Origin: Ostreococcus lucimarinus CCE9901
Lineage: Eukaryota; Chlorophyta; Mamiellophyceae; Mamiellales; Bathycoccaceae
DNA length: 64,000 nt
NCBI RefSeq assembly: GCF_000092065.1
Contig: NC_009362.1
Location: forward strand, 248,001-312,000
Direction of reading: 5' to 3'
The stretch's first letter is position 1. The number at the start of each line of letters is the position of its first letter. The translations under genes were made by a program, and so were the position numbers. Under the pieces are notes generated by a model. It worked only from the letters and a program-made list of their open reading frames with translations. It was not told the DNA's origin and ran no database searches. Below are positions 8,295 to 16,425 of this stretch, piece after piece.

Positions 8295-9836
8295 ATGTCG
8301 ACCGCGAGCGTCGACGTCGCGCGCGTCGCGACCATCGTCGCCGCGCTCGCGCTCGTCGCGCACTGCGCCTGGGTCGCGTGCGTCGAGCGCGCGGTGCGCG
8401 CGGCGCGATCGTGCGCGAGCTGGTTGCGGCGAGAAATCATCCTCACGACGGGCGGCGCGAAGCAAGCGGCGCGCTACGTCCCGGTACTCGGACACACGGT
8501 GGCGCTTTTTAAGGCGGTGGGGTCGTATCCGTGCACGTGGGACCTGTTCGCGCGATGGGGGGCGAGCGCGGCGCCGAAACCGGCGCGAGTGCAAATCTTT
8601 CAGAGACACTGCGTCGTCGTCGCGGATCCGGATCTCGTCAAGCGCGTGATGCAGGTGAATTTGAAGAATTATAAAAAGGACACGGAGTTTTCGTACGAAC
8701 CGTTCCTGGAGATATTGGGCACGGGGCTGGTGACGAGCGAGGGGGAGACGTGGCGGGAACAGCGACAACGGATATCGAGCGCGTTGCGGGTGGAGATTTT
8801 AGACGACATCATAGCCATCGCGACGCGCGCGGTGGACAGATTGTCGGAAAAGTTGGAACGGGTGCGTGGGAAGAATGAACCCGTGGAGCTCGCGGAGGAG
8901 TTCCGATTGTTGACGTTGCAAGTGATCGCGGAGGCGATTTTGAGCCTCACCCCAGAGCAAAGCGACGAAGTCATGCCGAATTTATATTTGCCAATCATGG
9001 AGGAGTGCAATCGACGTAGCTTGGAGCCGTGGCGCAAGTATTTGCCCACGCCAGAGTGGTTCGCGCATCGCAAGCGCGTGGCGATGCTGAATGAGTACAT
9101 CGTCAATCTCATTCGCGGTCGATGGAAGAAGCGCACGTCGGGTGAGGCGAATGAAAACCCGGACATTCTCGATCGCGTGCTCGCGTCCGTGGAGGTCGAG
9201 GACTACGGCGCGGACATCGAGGAGCAAATGTGCTATGAGATTAAAACTTTTCTGCTCGCCGGTCACGAAACGAGCGCGGCGATGCTGATATGGACGACGT
9301 GGGAGTTGGTGAATAACGAAGAAAAGATGGCGAAAGCCGTCGCGGAGGCAAACAAGGTACTCGGCAAGGTGAAACCCGGTCGACTTCCCACGCGAGACGA
9401 GCTCGCACATCTTGATTACAACGTTTCCGCGCTCAAGGAATCGCTCAGGCTGTACTCGGTCGTTCCAGTGGTCACCAGACGCGCCATCGCTGACGACGTG
9501 TTGGGCGGATGCCGCATTCCAAAGGGCACGACGGTTATCATTAGCTTGCAAGGCGTGCATCATCGCGAGGATTTATGGCCAAACCCGTTATCTTTCGAAC
9601 CTGAACGCTTCTTAGACGGTAAGAACGACGAACTCGGCAACTACGCGTACTTGCCATTCATCCAAGGACCGCGTAACTGTCTGGGACAATATCTGGCGCT
9701 GCTCGAGGCGCGCGTCGTGCTCGCGACGCTCATCAGACGATTCAAGTTCAAGAGCGCGAGCACGAAGAACGGTGCTAAGCACACGAAAGCGATTCCCATC
9801 GCCCCCGCGGATGGTATGTGGTTTACCGTGGAGTAG
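8295..9836 (+). CDS. Cytochrome P450, membrane-anchored, family not assigned
   Basis: 513 residues from the first in-frame ATG. A hydrophobic N-terminal anchor (~8-30) suggests ER or envelope membrane. P450 hallmarks: I-helix 'AGHETS' (322-327), K-helix 'ESLR' (382-385), 'PERF' (436-439) and the haem loop 'FIQGPRNCLGQ' with Cys462 as axial thiolate. The text after the haem Cys ('LALLEARVVLATLIRRF') and the 'GTGLVTSEGETW' block are reminiscent of CYP72-clan or CYP4-like enzymes, but I cannot name a family or substrate. The gene is intronless, divergent from AP3M and convergent with GALE, whose stop is 58 bp away. Confidence 0.88.
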   Translation: MSTASVDVARVATIVAALALVAHCAWVACVERAVRAARSCASWLRREIILTTGGAKQAARYVPVLGHTVALFKAVGSYPCTWDLFARWGASAAPKPARVQIFQRHCVVVADPDLVKRVMQVNLKNYKKDTEFSYEPFLEILGTGLVTSEGETWREQRQRISSALRVEILDDIIAIATRAVDRLSEKLERVRGKNEPVELAEEFRLLTLQVIAEAILSLTPEQSDEVMPNLYLPIMEECNRRSLEPWRKYLPTPEWFAHRKRVAMLNEYIVNLIRGRWKKRTSGEANENPDILDRVLASVEVEDYGADIEEQMCYEIKTFLLAGHETSAAMLIWTTWELVNNEEKMAKAVAEANKVLGKVKPGRLPTRDELAHLDYNVSALKESLRLYSVVPVVTRRAIADDVLGGCRIPKGTTVIISLQGVHHREDLWPNPLSFEPERFLDGKNDELGNYAYLPFIQGPRNCLGQYLALLEARVVLATLIRRFKFKSASTKNGAKHTKAIPIAPADGMWFTVE

Positions 9837-9894
9837 ACGCAAAGTAGATGAGATGGCGCGTGTTTTAATTGCAACTCAGATTTCCAGATTTAAC

Positions 9895-10953
9895 TCACTC
9901 GTCGTCGGGCTTGCCCAGGTACCCGTATGGATTCGCGCTCGCCCACTTCCACTGATCTTTGCAGCAGTCTTCGATAGTGCGCTCGGCGCGCCAGCCGAGA
10001 ACTTCAAACGCCTTTTGCGTGGCGCCGTACACCTCCGCGGCGTCGCCCTCGCGACGCGCGACCATCTTGCACGGAATCTTTTTCCCAGACGCCTTTTCAA
10101 ACGCGGCGACGAGCTCCAACACGCTCGTGCTCGTCCCCGTCCCGAGATTCACGGTGATCAACCCCGCGTTAGGATCGGTGGTGAGCTTTTTCACCGCCGC
10201 GACGTGCCCATCCGCCAAATCGACGACGTGAATGTAATCCCGTCGTCCCGTGCCGTCCTTCGTCGGATAGTCGTTTCCGAACACGCTCAACTCCGCTCTT
10301 CGCCCCACCGCCACCTGCTGCACGAACGGCATCAAATTATTCGGAATCCCCTTCGGATCCTCCCCCAGCGTTCCGCTCTCGTGCGCGCCGACCGGATTAA
10401 AGTACCTCAACAGCGCCACTCGCCACTCGCCGTCGCTCTTTTGCAAATCGCTCAGAATGTGCTCGATGAACAATTTCGTCCGTCCGTACGGATTCAGCGC
10501 CGCCGTCGGGAAATCCTCCGTGCACGGCACCGACGCCGGTTCCCCGTACACCGTCGCGCTCGAGCTAAAGCACAGCGTCTTGCATCCGTGCCTCGCCATC
10601 GTCTCGCACAGCGTCAGCGTGCTCCGAATGTTATTCTCATAGTACAGCAGCGGCTTCGCCACGCTCTCCCCCACCGCCTTGAGCCCGGCGAAGTGGATCA
10701 CCGCGCGCACCGTCCCGCACGTCGCGAACACGTCCTCCAGCGCCTCGGCGTCGCGGCAATCGCACTCGCGAAACGTCAACCGCGCGGCGCGCCGCTCGCC
10801 GACGATCGCGCGCACGCGCTCGACCGCCTCGGCGCACGAATTGTCAAAGTTATCGATCGCCACGACGGACGCGCCGGCGAGCAGGAGCTGCACGCACGCG
10901 TGCGTGCCGATGTACCCGGCGCCGCCGGTGACGAGGACGCGGACGTCGTCCAT
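9895..10953 (-). CDS. GALE: UDP-glucose 4-epimerase
   Basis: Interconverts UDP-glucose and UDP-galactose with bound NAD (Leloir pathway; supplies galactose for glycans and galactolipids). 352 residues, a normal length. The Rossmann motif is 'VTGGAGYIG' (8-16); the catalytic Ser region 'FSSSATVYG' lies near 130 and the YxxxK pair is Tyr156/Lys160 ('NPYGRTK'). Also seen: '[10 protein letters not shown]' and '[14 protein letters not shown]'. I chose the ATG at 10953 because it begins right at the NAD fold; another in-frame ATG at 11022 would add 23 basic residues. The RRP8 ATG lies 134 bp away on the opposite strand. Confidence 0.92.
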   Translation of the reverse strand: MDDVRVLVTGGAGYIGTHACVQLLLAGASVVAIDNFDNSCAEAVERVRAIVGERRAARLTFRECDCRDAEALEDVFATCGTVRAVIHFAGLKAVGESVAKPLLYYENNIRSTLTLCETMARHGCKTLCFSSSATVYGEPASVPCTEDFPTAALNPYGRTKLFIEHILSDLQKSDGEWRVALLRYFNPVGAHESGTLGEDPKGIPNNLMPFVQQVAVGRRAELSVFGNDYPTKDGTGRRDYIHVVDLADGHVAAVKKLTTDPNAGLITVNLGTGTSTSVLELVAAFEKASGKKIPCKMVARREGDAAEVYGATQKAFEVLGWRAERTIEDCCKDQWKWASANPYGYLGKPDDE

Positions 10954-11087
10954 CGCGCGCGCGATCGGTGGACGCGCGTCGAAGTGCGGATGGCAACGTT
11001 TGGATAACGCGACGCGACGCATCGTCGACGACGCGCCGTCGACGACGCACCGTCGACGACGCGCGGGCAAAGCGACGCGCGCGCGCG

Positions 11088-12419
11088 ATGGCGTCGGCGT
11101 CGGCGTTCATGGCCGTGCCGTCGTTCGACGGCGACGGCGACGACGTCGCGTGGGCGCCGCCGGCGGCGGGACGCGCGGCGACGCGCGACGACGACGACGA
11201 CGCGACGGCGGTGGCGCGTCGCGACGGGCGCGGCGACGCGAGAGACGCGCGCGTCGCGACGGCGTCGACGGCGGCGCGCGGGAAAACGACGCGGAAGCGC
11301 GGCGCGAGGAGAGGGGAGGGGAGGGAGGACGACGCGCGGGACGCGCGCGGGCGGGAAGACGCGCGCGGGAGGGACGACGAGGGCGCGGCGTCGACGAGCG
11401 GACGAGCGCGGGAAGGGAAAGGCGCGAGCGTGAGCGGGAAAGCGCTCGGACGCAGGCGACGGGCGGCGGAGAAACGGCGGAGGTTGGCGGAGGCGAAACG
11501 CGCGGCGCGGGACGACGGCGACGACGGCGCGAGAGCGAAGAGGGCGAAGCGCGAGGAGAAACGCGTCGTCGAACGCGCGCCGGCGGCGGTCGAGGACGCG
11601 GAGTCGAGCGATTACGACGAGGAGTTGCTGCCCGAACCCGCGATGGCGCCGAATGAGCCGGTGAGCGATGATGAGTCGGCGTCGGCGTCGCGAGACGCGA
11701 GGACGCGCGCGCCGGCGGCGACGGCGTCGTCCGCGTTTATGAATAAGATGCGCGCCAAGCTGAGCGGTGGGCAGTTTAGGATGCTGAACGAACGCTTGTA
11801 TACCACCACGGGGGACGAGGGGTTGGCGCTCGTGAAGGACTCGCCCGAACTCTTCGAGGCCTACCACGCGGGCTTTCGTTCGCAAGTCGAATCGTGGCCG
11901 ACGAAGCCCGTGGACGTCATCGCCGGCGCGCTTAAAAAGTCCCCGAAATCTTGGGTCGTGGCCGATTTCGGATGCGGCGACGCCGAGCTCGGGCGCGTGA
12001 TCGAGCAAAAGTGCCACTCTTTCGACTTACAAACCCCGGAATGCGCTCCCGAAGTCATCGCGTGCAACATGTCCGACGTCCCGCTCGGCGACGCCTCCGT
12101 CGACTGCGCCGTGTTCTCGCTCAGTCTCATGGGCACCGACTACGGCTCCTTCCTCGAGGAGGCCCATCGCGTGTTAAAACCGGGCGGTTTATTATGGATC
12201 GCCGAGGTTCGCTCCCGATTCGACGGCAAAAACGGCGCCGCCACCGTGTCTTCCTTCGTCGCCGCCCTCGGCGCGCTCGGCTTCAGGCTCGGGCGCGACC
12301 CGGACGAGCGCAACACCATGTTCTTCACCGTCGAGCTCTTGAAGACGTTCGCCACCCCTCGCGCGTCTGCTCCCATTCGTTGGCCTCCTTTGAAGGCGTG
12401 TTCGTACAAGCGTCGATGA
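11088..12419 (+). CDS. RRP8: RRP8-like nucleolar rRNA (adenine-N1) methyltransferase
   Basis: 443 residues. Residues 1-220 are a disordered basic/acidic tail, with Lys/Arg clusters ('[20 protein letters not shown]') that look like nucleolar targeting. Residues ~230-443 match RRP8/nucleomethylin: '[20 protein letters not shown]', '[13 protein letters not shown]', the SAM-binding '[13 protein letters not shown]', 'ACNMSDVPL', '[15 protein letters not shown]', '[20 protein letters not shown]' and 'FFTVELLK'. Yeast Rrp8 makes m1A in helix 25.1 of 25S rRNA and is needed for early pre-rRNA processing. It is divergent from GALE. Confidence 0.9.
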   Translation: MASASAFMAVPSFDGDGDDVAWAPPAAGRAATRDDDDDATAVARRDGRGDARDARVATASTAARGKTTRKRGARRGEGREDDARDARGREDARGRDDEGAASTSGRAREGKGASVSGKALGRRRRAAEKRRRLAEAKRAARDDGDDGARAKRAKREEKRVVERAPAAVEDAESSDYDEELLPEPAMAPNEPVSDDESASASRDARTRAPAATASSAFMNKMRAKLSGGQFRMLNERLYTTTGDEGLALVKDSPELFEAYHAGFRSQVESWPTKPVDVIAGALKKSPKSWVVADFGCGDAELGRVIEQKCHSFDLQTPECAPEVIACNMSDVPLGDASVDCAVFSLSLMGTDYGSFLEEAHRVLKPGGLLWIAEVRSRFDGKNGAATVSSFVAALGALGFRLGRDPDERNTMFFTVELLKTFATPRASAPIRWPPLKACSYKRR

Positions 12420-12587
12420 TCCATCGTTGTATTCCCAGCGACTCGCGCGTCGTCCCGCCGCCAGCGTTTTATCCACGCTGGCGCTCGCGGTTCGCGCGTC
12501 GCCATCTCGCGGCGTCGCGCGCCGCGCACCGCGCCTCGCCTCGGAGCGCGACGCGCGAAACGCGCCCGTCGTCGTCGTCGACGCGCC

Positions 12588-12676
12588 ATGTCGCGTCGCC
12601 TCGCGCGCGTCGCGCGCTCGAGCGCGCGCGCGCTCGAACGCGCGCGCGGCGGCGACGCGAACGCCGCGCGCGCGCT

Positions 12677-12707
<31 letters not shown>

Positions 12708-13445
12708 CGCGCGATGGCGACGCGCGACGGTGATTCCGCGACGGCGCGCCTGCTGCGGGAGGACGAACGCGCGCGAATCGCGCGAGATTTGCGCGCGATG
12801 GCGACGCGGAAGCTGGACGGCGACGCGTCGGCGCACGGACGACGCGTCGCGTTGGTCCCGCTGGGCACGTATAACGAAGATCCGTGCGTGGTGGTGACGG
12901 TGAGCGAGGATATGATGCGACGGGGGAGGGCGTGCGCGCTGCCGAGCGCGGCGGTGGAGGAGTGGACGCTGTTGGAGAGCGCGAGCGTGGCGACGACGAG
13001 CGCGGCGAAGCGAGCGAAGGAGGCGTTGTTCGGGAAAGACGATAAGACGGTGGTGGAGATGTTGGGGGCGACGCACGACGTGTTAGACGTTCGTGGTCGA
13101 ACGGTGGTGACGCCCGTGTTGGCGTACATGGGCGAGATTGGAGAGAAAGTTCGTGGAAGGAGCGACGTGGCGGCGATTTCGTTGTCGACGCTCATGTCGC
13201 TCGACGGCGTGGCGCCGGATGCGAAGAACGGCGGCGTGCGGTTCATCGGCACGCTCGCGGCGGCTGGATTGGAGGGGTACGAAGCCGCTGCGCTGCACGC
13301 CGCGCTGCGCGTCGTCGCGGGTCCGCGTTTGGAGTACAAAGAGGCGCTTTACGATCAATTCGTCGCGGGATACAAACGCCGAGCTCCGCCGGCTCCGCCG
13401 GGGGCCAAGCCATCGACGCCCGAGGACGACCGCGCCACGGGTTGA
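12588..13445 (+). CDS. Degenerate Nudix-like protein (CoA-diphosphatase resemblance)
   Basis: 285 residues. The first ~50 are Ala/Arg/Thr-rich, compatible with an organelle presequence. Residues ~85-185 resemble the NUDT7/8-like CoA diphosphatases: a beta strand 'RRVALVPLGTYNEDPCVVVT', a stretch where the Nudix box should be, then 'VEMLGATHDVLDVRGRTVVTPVLAYM', which mimics the family's 'VTPV' block. The catalytic signature GX5EX7REUXEEXGU is not there; the equivalent segment reads 'ALPSAAVEEWTLLE' and on to 'AKRAKEALFG'. If the fold call is right, this is a non-catalytic Nudix relative. An internal ATG at 12714 is an alternative start. The last 27 codons and stop lie in a 111-bp direct repeat found again at 16266. 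Confidence 0.5.
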
Positions 13446-13474
13446 GCGCGTTGAATTATTGAGTTTATGACTTC
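13364..13474 (+). repeat. Left copy of 111-bp perfect direct repeat
   Basis: This copy is identical base for base to 16266-16376, an offset of 2902. It contains the last codons of the Nudix-like gene, its TGA (13443-13445) and about 29 bp of 3' flank. Identity ends at 13363 (T versus C) and at 13475 (A versus G), though five more bases match if one base is skipped. It marks the left border of the AT-richer island. Confidence 0.95.
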
Positions 13475-13816
13475 AGCCACGGGCATCACGGACTGAAATC
13501 ACGGAAACTTTTTTTTGAAAACGGAACAGCTCTTCGGGAAAAATTTCAAGCTTCGTTTGCAAATAAACAAGGTCTCGGGATTGCATGATTCGGGTTGCAG
13601 GATGATTGATGATGAAATGTCAGTGAGCTCTTATGAAAATTGGGGCAATAGCAACACTTGTAAATCATATTTCATTACGCGTTTCGGTTAAATATAAGTT
13701 GCTTGAATTTTGGATTTCCGTGGGACACCAAGTGCTCGAAGCGGTTGTTAGATCAGTTTCGGAGCCTGCAATAAGTTGCACGCGGTTGTTGCAGTACATA
13801 CAATAAGAGGCTTTCG
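13446..13816. other. Non-coding AT-rich left part of the island
   Basis: About 370 bp between the Nudix-like stop and the flavodoxin stop. It has runs of T and A, no open frame with protein-like sequence, and a sharp drop in GC relative to the upstream gene. It probably holds the 3' UTRs of the two converging genes. I see no terminal inverted repeat matching the other island end. Confidence 0.5.
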
Positions 13817-14519
13817 CTATTTGAAGCCTGCGTTGGAGAGCTGCTTGCACCAGTTCTTTGCACGTTCTTCACTCTTGTGACTTTCATTGTCTTCATCAAG
13901 AGGGAGACCAATAAACACACCATCAACAAGAGCCTTACTGTCGGCGAAATCGTAGTCATCTTTAGAGACGTTTCCACCGCACATTTCTGCGCCAGTATCT
14001 CGGAAAGCCGAGTGAAGTTCTTCGATGGCGTCGCAAAAGTATTCACCGTAAGCAGAACTGTCACCAACACCAAAAACAGCAACTTTTTTGCCGCTCAAAT
14101 CTAGCGACCGGATATCACCGTACGCTTCATCCCATGCGGTTCCACTTCTTCCTTCGTCAGCACCAGTATGCCAGGTCGGGGCTCCAACAATGAGAGAATC
14201 GTAACTTGACAGATCACTCACAGCAACGTCCGCAATGTCCATTGGTTCTGTGATCTCTCCATAGGGTTCGAATGAACTTTGGATCCATTCCGCACAGTAT
14301 TCGCAGTTTCCTAAGGCGTCAGTTGCACGTCAGTCGTTGAGCAAGTTGGAATTAGAACAATTCAACAAAGTTGAGTAACTTACCCGAAGTCGTACTGAAG
14401 AAGAGCCCCACTTTAGCCTGTGGTGCTTTGGTGTACACTGTTCGCCGGTCGTTTGTGCGCGCTTTTGGGCGCGCCCCGAAAAAGCTCGATCGCGTAAGAA
14501 AGCTATTCGTCTGGAACAT
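13817..14519 (-). CDS. Flavodoxin (long-chain), probably plastid-targeted, one intron
   Basis: FMN-binding electron carrier that replaces ferredoxin in photosynthesis under iron shortage. Exons: 14519-14384 and 14310-13817; a 73-nt intron (14311-14383) opens GTAAGT and ends TTAG, splitting a Gly codon. The joined product is 209 residues. Residues 1-34 look like a transit peptide; the phosphate loop is 'VGLFFSTTSGNCEYC'. FMN-loop regions are 'IVGAPTWHTGADEG' and 'VAVFGVGDSSAYGEYFCDAI', and the tail is 'VFIGLPLDEDNESHKSEER'. The long-chain insertion is present. An upstream in-frame ATG at 14627 would add 36 residues. The gene lies inside the AT-richer island; its donor (GTAAGT) differs from the GTGCG type common in this window. 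Confidence 0.85.
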
Positions 14520-14655
14520 ATCCGCGGGAATTGCTGTGGCGCCGTTGTGTGTGCGCAAATGAATGTTCACTCGCCGATTAGTCGTAAATAACAGACGCGT
14601 GTCGGAGTGTGCTTGGCACGCGCCCATCGAGAGCAATCACCCAGCCCTAATTACT

Positions 14656-14664
14656 AAACCCTAT
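14656..14664. promoter_or_regulatory. Telo-box-like motif upstream of flavodoxin
   Basis: The motif 'AAACCCTAT' lies about 140 bp upstream of the chosen flavodoxin ATG, next to a 'CTATAATTA' AT-rich stretch that could act as a TATA-like element. Telo-boxes (AAACCCTAA) are known plant promoter elements. One near-match in AT-rich DNA is weak evidence. Confidence 0.25.
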
Positions 14665-14716
14665 AATTACATATTTTCGCTCAGGTTCCACTAGAAGCGT
14701 GTAAAAAATGGACCTT

Positions 14717-14762
14717 TTCTGAAACACGTGTCCTTCTGAAACACGTGTCCTTCTGAAACACG
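14717..14762. promoter_or_regulatory. Tandem 17-bp repeats carrying G-box palindromes upstream of flavodoxin
   Basis: There are two complete copies and one 12-bp partial copy of the unit TTCTGAAACACGTGTCC. Each full copy holds ACACGTGT, a palindrome with the CACGTG G-box/E-box core bound by bHLH and bZIP factors. The array sits ~200 bp upstream of the flavodoxin ATG and 90 bp upstream of the alternative ATG, a promoter position. The repeat is directly visible; the regulatory role is inferred. Confidence 0.5.
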
Positions 14763-15089
14763 AAGGCGAGAAAACATTTAGCACAACTTACATGCCAGGA
14801 GTTGGTCCTTCGCTATGGTTTGTCAAGCAAATAAGCAAGGAACACGACTAAACAGTAGTGTTCGCGGTTTTCTTGCGCAGCGAGTTCGGCAATGGACGCT
14901 TTCGCGATTATCGTTGCGTTGCGCTTCGTTTTGTTAGCCTTCATCTATGGCAGATACTCGGCGTTGAACGTTTCAGGGTCCTTCATCTTTTTGATTGTCA
15001 AATACTCGCTGAACTTGGGCGTATGCGTGCCCCGTGGAAGAAAAATGCACAGTAGTGGATGATGCCTGAAAAGTGCGTGTATGTTATGT
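14763..15089. other. Non-coding stretch between flavodoxin promoter and HAT-like gene
   Basis: About 330 bp with no convincing coding sequence on either strand; the longest frame (14858-15055, plus) starts with TTG and looks random. It probably holds the upstream region of flavodoxin and the 3' end of the HAT-like gene. Confidence 0.4.
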
Positions 15090-15872
15090 TCATGGATAAG
15101 GAATAACAAATAGTAAAACTAGGAAAGGTATTGAGCAGCAGTATGCTAGGATCCATTCAGTATCGATGCTCACGTTGCAAGAATTTGTTGGGGCCACGTT
15201 GGTTGTCTCTTGAGGCGAAAGCTCTGAAACATTTTGCGAATCGTACTTTGTGCGAGCCGGGATTTTCTTCGGTACGCGAGAAGCCAATGCCACCGCGCGT
15301 TCGTCCTTAGTATCTCGGAAGATTTTCCAGCGTAGCAATGGCACACAGTCCTCGTTCATTTCAGCGGCAATTAATGCAAGTCGATACGCTCTCTGCAGAC
15401 GATCTGCCTTGAGTTCTCGTAGTGCCAACAGTTGAATAAATAATCCCGATTTTTCGTGGTCGTGCACACTTACGGCTGCACCACGCTGCAATGCTCGTCG
15501 GCTTGCTTTTGTATCGCCTAAGTTTTCCTCGAGCATTCGAGAATAGGAGATCCATACCACAGGTTCATCTATGTGCACTGCACATGCCTCTTCAAAGCGA
15601 CTTATCATCTTCTTTCCCTCATGTTCAAACGCACGTAAATTGCCTGCTTTCTTTAAGGCCCGCGTTCGATGCGCGCTTCTACGTGCCGTTTGATAATGCT
15701 CACAGTTGCTCAAACTGTAGCTACGTCTGTCGTCGAGGTGTACGGCTTGGTGCGATTTTGCATACCGCACGGTGGACACTTTGTGGGTCACCTCGATTGT
15801 GTCAATGTGTGCGCGCGGCTGCTTGTTCCAATTTTGACACAACTTCATTCGATTCGCCGTCCCCTGCGACAT
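15090..15872 (-). CDS. Putative tail-anchored HAT/TPR-like repeat protein in the island
   Basis: 260 residues from the first ATG; the open frame continues upstream without another ATG to a stop at 15972, so a 5' exon is possible. A helical-repeat region includes 'RFEEACAVHIDEPVVWISYS' followed by 'RMLEENLGDTKASRRALQRG', the spacing of HAT or TPR units, and a second pair around 'LQRAYRLALIAAEMNEDCVP'. The C-terminus is a hydrophobic segment ('WILAYCCSIPFLVLLFVIPY') ending two residues before the stop, as in tail-anchored membrane proteins. HAT proteins commonly act in RNA processing, but this one cannot be assigned. Lower GC than the flanking genes, same strand as flavodoxin. Confidence 0.5.
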   Translation of the reverse strand: MSQGTANRMKLCQNWNKQPRAHIDTIEVTHKVSTVRYAKSHQAVHLDDRRSYSLSNCEHYQTARRSAHRTRALKKAGNLRAFEHEGKKMISRFEEACAVHIDEPVVWISYSRMLEENLGDTKASRRALQRGAAVSVHDHEKSGLFIQLLALRELKADRLQRAYRLALIAAEMNEDCVPLLRWKIFRDTKDERAVALASRVPKKIPARTKYDSQNVSELSPQETTNVAPTNSCNVSIDTEWILAYCCSIPFLVLLFVIPYP

Positions 15873-16134
15873 CGGGGCGCCGTCGTCTAACGTTACTAGC
15901 AAACGGATGTCGAGGTGAAACGACGCGCGCCTGTCGGCCACGCGCTCGTTGAATGCAAAGTAAAACGACCCTTAGCGAAACTATCGCGTATAGTAAATAC
16001 GATGAGAGTATGAAATATTACTATTTTTCTCGATATGTAGCTTAAATGAAAAATTGGCGCGTGGCGCTGCCACGGGTTCGGAAGATGCCAGTCAAACGCA
16101 GATTGTGTAATCCGAACGTCGCGCGAACGTCATC

Positions 16135-16265
16135 TCAGGCAAGAAACCCGAGCTTACCACCGTTAGCTTTTGCTCGTCGAATCAGTGATTGCTTCATCTT
16201 CGTATCGATCCCGAACTCGGTACAGAAATCTCCGATGACTTGGGAGTGTAGTGCGATTGCTTTAC
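16135..16265 (-). pseudogene. Truncated gene 3' end abutting the right direct repeat
   Basis: Reading leftward from the repeat border there is an open 42-codon stretch ending in TGA at 16135. Its product reads 'KAIALHSQVIGDFCTEFGID' then 'TKMKQSLIRRAKANGGKLGF' and 'LA'. It has a protein-like composition and a natural-looking C-terminus, but no start: upstream it runs into the duplicated Nudix-gene tail. The simplest reading is a gene whose 5' part was lost at the island border. An exon of a spliced gene is the alternative. I do not recognise the family. Confidence 0.4.
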
Positions 16266-16376
16266 CGCGGGATACAAACGCCGAGCTCCGCCGGCTCCGC
16301 CGGGGGCCAAGCCATCGACGCCCGAGGACGACCGCGCCACGGGTTGAGCGCGTTGAATTATTGAGTTTATGACTTC
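16266..16376 (+). repeat. Right copy of 111-bp perfect direct repeat
   Basis: This is an exact duplicate of 13364-13474, including the coding tail and TGA (16345-16347) of the Nudix-like gene, but with no gene body in front of it. Sequence after it (from 16377) returns to ordinary high-GC DNA and leads into the next gene. It is therefore probably the original 3' flank of the Nudix-like gene, now cut off from it by the island. Confidence 0.95.
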
Positions 16377-16425
16377 GCCACCGTTCGCGTGTACCTACTG
16401 ATGTTTGTTTAATTTCTACCGTTTT

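Larger units (their letters stand above)
13475..16265. mobile_element. AT-richer ~2.8-kb island between two 111-bp direct repeats (putative insertion)
   Basis: The segment between the repeat copies is clearly lower in GC than both flanks and uses less GC-extreme codons. It holds three minus-strand genes or fragments: flavodoxin, a HAT/TPR-like gene and a truncated C-terminal fragment that runs into the right repeat. The left repeat leaves the Nudix-like gene with an intact 3' end, as when an element integrates into a gene end and restores it. I see no integrase, transposase, reverse transcriptase or terminal inverted repeats, so the mechanism is unknown. Segmental insertion by recombination or gene transfer is as likely as a true mobile element. 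Confidence 0.55.

Noticed and set aside
11080-12017. Minus-strand frame antisense to RRP8
   Set aside because: It is Arg/Val-rich shadow sequence over a conserved methyltransferase gene; no conserved motif.
14858-15055. Small plus-strand protein gene in the island
   Set aside because: It starts with TTG, has no conserved motif and lies in apparently non-coding AT-rich DNA.
13475-16265. DNA transposon with terminal inverted repeats
   Set aside because: The inner ends ('AGCCACGGGCATCACGG' on the left, 'GTAAAGCAATCGCAC' reading in from the right) do not match, and no transposase is coded.
13364-16376. Long terminal repeat retrotransposon
   Set aside because: The 111-bp repeats do not begin TG or end CA, they contain host coding sequence, and no reverse transcriptase, integrase or primer-binding site is visible between them.
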